Assembly: GCF_010183535.1 (NCBI RefSeq)
Contig: NC_071329.1
Span: 12,028,001 to 12,092,000, forward strand
Source of the DNA: Caenorhabditis remanei
Taxonomy: Eukaryota > Nematoda > Chromadorea > Rhabditida > Rhabditidae
Length of the DNA: 64,000 nucleotides
Direction of reading: 5' to 3'
The notes below the pieces were generated by a model. That model was not told the origin of the DNA. It did not search any database and saw only the letters and a list, made by a program, of their open reading frames with translations. Positions within the stretch are counted from its first letter, which is position 1. The number at the start of each line of letters is the position of its first letter. The position numbers and the translations under genes are program-made. This document shows, piece by piece, positions 63,285 through 64,000 of the stretch.

Positions 63285-63497
63285 TGAACTTATTGACATG
63301 TTTGAGAATGAAGAAATGCTTGAATTTTATTGTTTTAGTTTATAACCTAAAATTTGATGAAAGTCAAAGTTTGAAAGAATTGTGAAGTAGTCTGCATTGG
63401 CTAAAAAGATTACATCAGAGATTGAAGAGTTGTGAATGAATGGAAGAGGAAGACGGAAATTGGAGAGCATTTTCGATAGATGACATATAAATTGTCT

Positions 63498-63519
63498 AAT
63501 AAAATAATACAATTCTCAG
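63498..63519 (+). promoter_or_regulatory. Adjacent poly(A) signal and trans-splice-like acceptor
   Basis: AATAAA (63498-63503) is followed 14 nt later by an acceptor AG (TTCTCAG ending at 63519), six bases before the ATG of the next small ORF. This arrangement suits processing of a two-gene transcript. Confidence 0.55.
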
Positions 63520-63525
63520 GCAGCT

Positions 63526-63741
63526 ATGACCTCTACTACCGTAAAAGGCTGGAGGATTCAATCGAAATCCCCGTTGAATATACCGGAAATCGCCGACGCT
63601 CGTGGAGTAGCCATAGAAAATGAGAAAATAAATCATAAGTTCGATATTCCGGATTCAAAATTTCATCTGTTAATTAAAGTCCGCCCAGGCACTGAAGATG
63701 ATAATTATTCTACATATTTAAAACTGAAACATAAAATTTGA
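63526..63741 (+). CDS. Small hypothetical protein (71 aa)
   Basis: A single open exon starts at an ATG six bases after an acceptor-like TTCTCAG and ends at TGA 63739-63741, with AATAAA 25 nt later (63766-63771). The product is hydrophilic and mixed-charge (STTVKGWRIQSKSPLNIPEI ... FHLLIKVRPGTEDDNYSTYL), with no signal peptide, membrane segment or recognised domain. The correctly placed start and end signals argue that it is a real, short transcript, possibly the second cistron behind the MSP-domain gene. I cannot assign a function. Confidence 0.6.
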   Translation: MTSTTVKGWRIQSKSPLNIPEIADARGVAIENEKINHKFDIPDSKFHLLIKVRPGTEDDNYSTYLKLKHKI

Positions 63742-64000
63742 TTTTGTGACTTTCTTTTTTTTAAAATAAAATTGTTGTTTTGAGTTTTATAGAAAACCAA
63801 CCGTTTCACCTCAAATTTCTATTGAACTGCCTTTTCTCTTTTAATAAATTCAACCACTTGCTCTCCGCTTTCACTTTCGTACGCGATGTCATTGCGAACG
63901 ATACCTTATCGTTCGTGTCGTCTCTCCTCTTTTCCGTTTCCTGAAAATATTGTGTAAAGGGATTAGAAACAAAAAATGGGAGAAAAGAAAGGATAAATCT
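63742..64000. other. Right edge of the window
   Basis: No supported gene. On the minus strand an acceptor-like TTTTCAG at about 63951-63957 is followed by roughly 44 open codons, which could be the last exon of a gene lying outside the window, but nothing identifies it. Confidence 0.3.

Noticed and set aside
63812..63952. Possible last exon of a minus-strand gene at the right edge
   Set aside because: Only about 44 codons, no recognised domain, and competing frames; cannot be decided without sequence beyond the window.

Overview
The window is nuclear DNA from a nematode of the genus Caenorhabditis, probably not C. elegans. The evidence is many 45-60 nt introns with TTTCAG acceptors, acceptor-like sites a few bases before start codons (spliced-leader trans-splicing), serpentine receptor class sra and DB-module genes, and a run of genes whose orthologs I recall on C. 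elegans chromosome II (wrn-1, ect-2, icd-1, vps-32.1, dnj-8, epg-5, vps-33.2, klf-3). Gene models were spliced by hand. Most were checked by requiring the summed exon length to be a multiple of three and by matching the known protein family.

Layout. 1-5.2 kb: the 3' part of the RecQ/Werner helicase gene, then the Rho GEF gene ect-2 on the other strand. 6-13.3 kb: a VWA-like fragment, a multi-pass membrane protein, a two-PDZ protein, a tRNA-Lys(UUU) and a secreted proline-rich protein. 13.6-28.4 kb: an accessory island of secreted and chemosensory genes. Two DB-module genes flank three sra receptors, and one receptor is broken by a 5,035-bp LTR retrotransposon with identical LTRs. 28.6-51.1 kb: a dense conserved block with TRAPPC13, icd-1 (NAC beta), vps-32.1 (ESCRT-III), a six-EF-hand CREC protein, an AIP-like co-chaperone, dnj-8 (DNAJC16) and epg-5, with vps-33.2 nested antisense inside an epg-5 intron. 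51.1-58.8 kb: a long stretch with no complete gene. 58.8-63.7 kb: klf-3, an MSP-domain coiled-coil protein and a small ORF that may be co-transcribed with it.

Functional theme. The conserved block is rich in membrane traffic and proteostasis. TRAPPC13, CHMP4, VPS33B and EPG5 act in secretory, endolysosomal and autophagic steps. NAC beta, DNAJC16, AIP and the CREC protein act in protein folding or the ER. Same-strand neighbours 0.24-0.55 kb apart with acceptor sites before their ATGs look like nematode operons.

The most notable observations are a very young, apparently non-autonomous gag-protease LTR element inserted into a receptor exon with a TTAT target duplication; an independent +1 frameshift in the same receptor; the nested vps-33.2/epg-5 pair; a 9-nt microexon in TRAPPC13; and four long fold-back elements. 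I found no CRISPR array, no bacterial-type system, and nothing I can defend as a wholly new biological system.
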